From a virus: DNA of 22,187 nucleotides. The position numbers and the translations under genes are program-made. Numbering within the stretch: position 1 is the stretch's first letter; every line of letters begins with the position of its first letter. The stretch is from IMG/VR virus record IMGVR_UViG_3300022200_001639, positions 1 through 22,187 of that record; one strand, written 5' to 3'. The notes below the pieces were generated by a model that worked only from the letters and a program-made list of their open reading frames with translations, had not been told where the DNA came from and did no database searches. Shown here piece after piece: positions 22,107 through 22,187 of the stretch.

Positions 22107-22187
22107 ATATACCCCTCAAACCGCCAACTAACATAGCGCACTCATTCACAATCACCTCGGCGAACTTTTCTCTATGGTTCCTAGACC
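22096..22187 (-). CDS. C-terminal end of a gene running off the right edge
   Basis: One minus-strand frame stays open from the window edge to a TAG at 22096-22098. It encodes 29 residues including HREKFAEVIVNECAMLVGGL. The (E)KFAE-x-IV-x-EC pattern is common near the C-terminus of small phage proteins of unknown role. The overlap of its stop with the helix-turn-helix start matches the style of this operon. Only the fragment is visible, so confidence is moderate. Confidence 0.5.
   Translation of the reverse strand, partial: SRNHREKFAEVIVNECAMLVGGLRGIYDH

Noticed and set aside
1-22187. tRNA genes, integrase, attachment sites or toxin-antitoxin genes
   Set aside because: No cloverleaf-like sequences or signature motifs were recognised on reading both strands; nearly all bases are used by the listed genes.

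Overview
The window is part of a tailed-phage genome of podovirus type with T7-like features. Genes are packed with almost no gaps, neighbouring reading frames often overlap by 1 to 17 bases, and recognisable phage virion genes sit beside a T7-style replisome. There are no tRNA or rRNA genes, no integrase and no bacterial housekeeping genes. The host cannot be named from the sequence. The cobalamin-dependent ribonucleotide reductase only suggests a host in which B12 is available.

Left part (1-12315, plus strand) is the virion and lysis half. It holds the 3' end of one tailspike gene cut by the window edge, a second tailspike with a pectate-lyase-like fold and a self-cleaving S74 chaperone tail, two small membrane proteins (holin candidates), a 640-residue presumed virion protein, a gp11-like adaptor, a gp12-like nozzle protein, three presumed internal or ejection proteins, and three very small lysine-rich proteins. 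Two of these small genes are easily missed because they encode only 48 and 35 residues. No endolysin, capsid, portal or terminase gene lies in the window.

A symmetric hairpin at 12326-12346 with T-runs on both sides separates the two halves and probably terminates both converging operons.

Right part (12353-22187, all minus strand, so transcribed from the right edge inward) is the replication and nucleotide half. In transcription order it holds a truncated upstream gene, a small helix-turn-helix protein, a conserved phage protein of unknown role, a 215-residue hexapeptide-repeat protein encoded by an 18-base minisatellite, a 122-residue conserved protein, a 25-codon micro-gene and a 63-residue protein. 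These are followed by a T7 gp4-like primase-helicase, a T7 gp5-like DNA polymerase, two PD-(D/E)XK nucleases (a small endonuclease and a RecB/Cas4-like exonuclease), an intruding GIY-YIG homing endonuclease, a DUF3310 protein, a MazG-like pyrophosphohydrolase, a small unknown protein and the class II ribonucleotide reductase. Together these enzymes would synthesise phage DNA, process and degrade DNA, and keep the dNTP pool supplied.

Points that stand out are the head-on arrangement of the T7-like replication and virion modules, the perfect 18 x 18-base hexapeptide array, the micro-gene filling an otherwise empty 78-base gap, a ten-codon remnant resembling the ends of the helix-turn-helix gene, the acidic tail ending in phenylalanine on the helicase (a T7 polymerase-docking signature), and two tailspikes side by side. 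No completely new defence or mobile system could be demonstrated.
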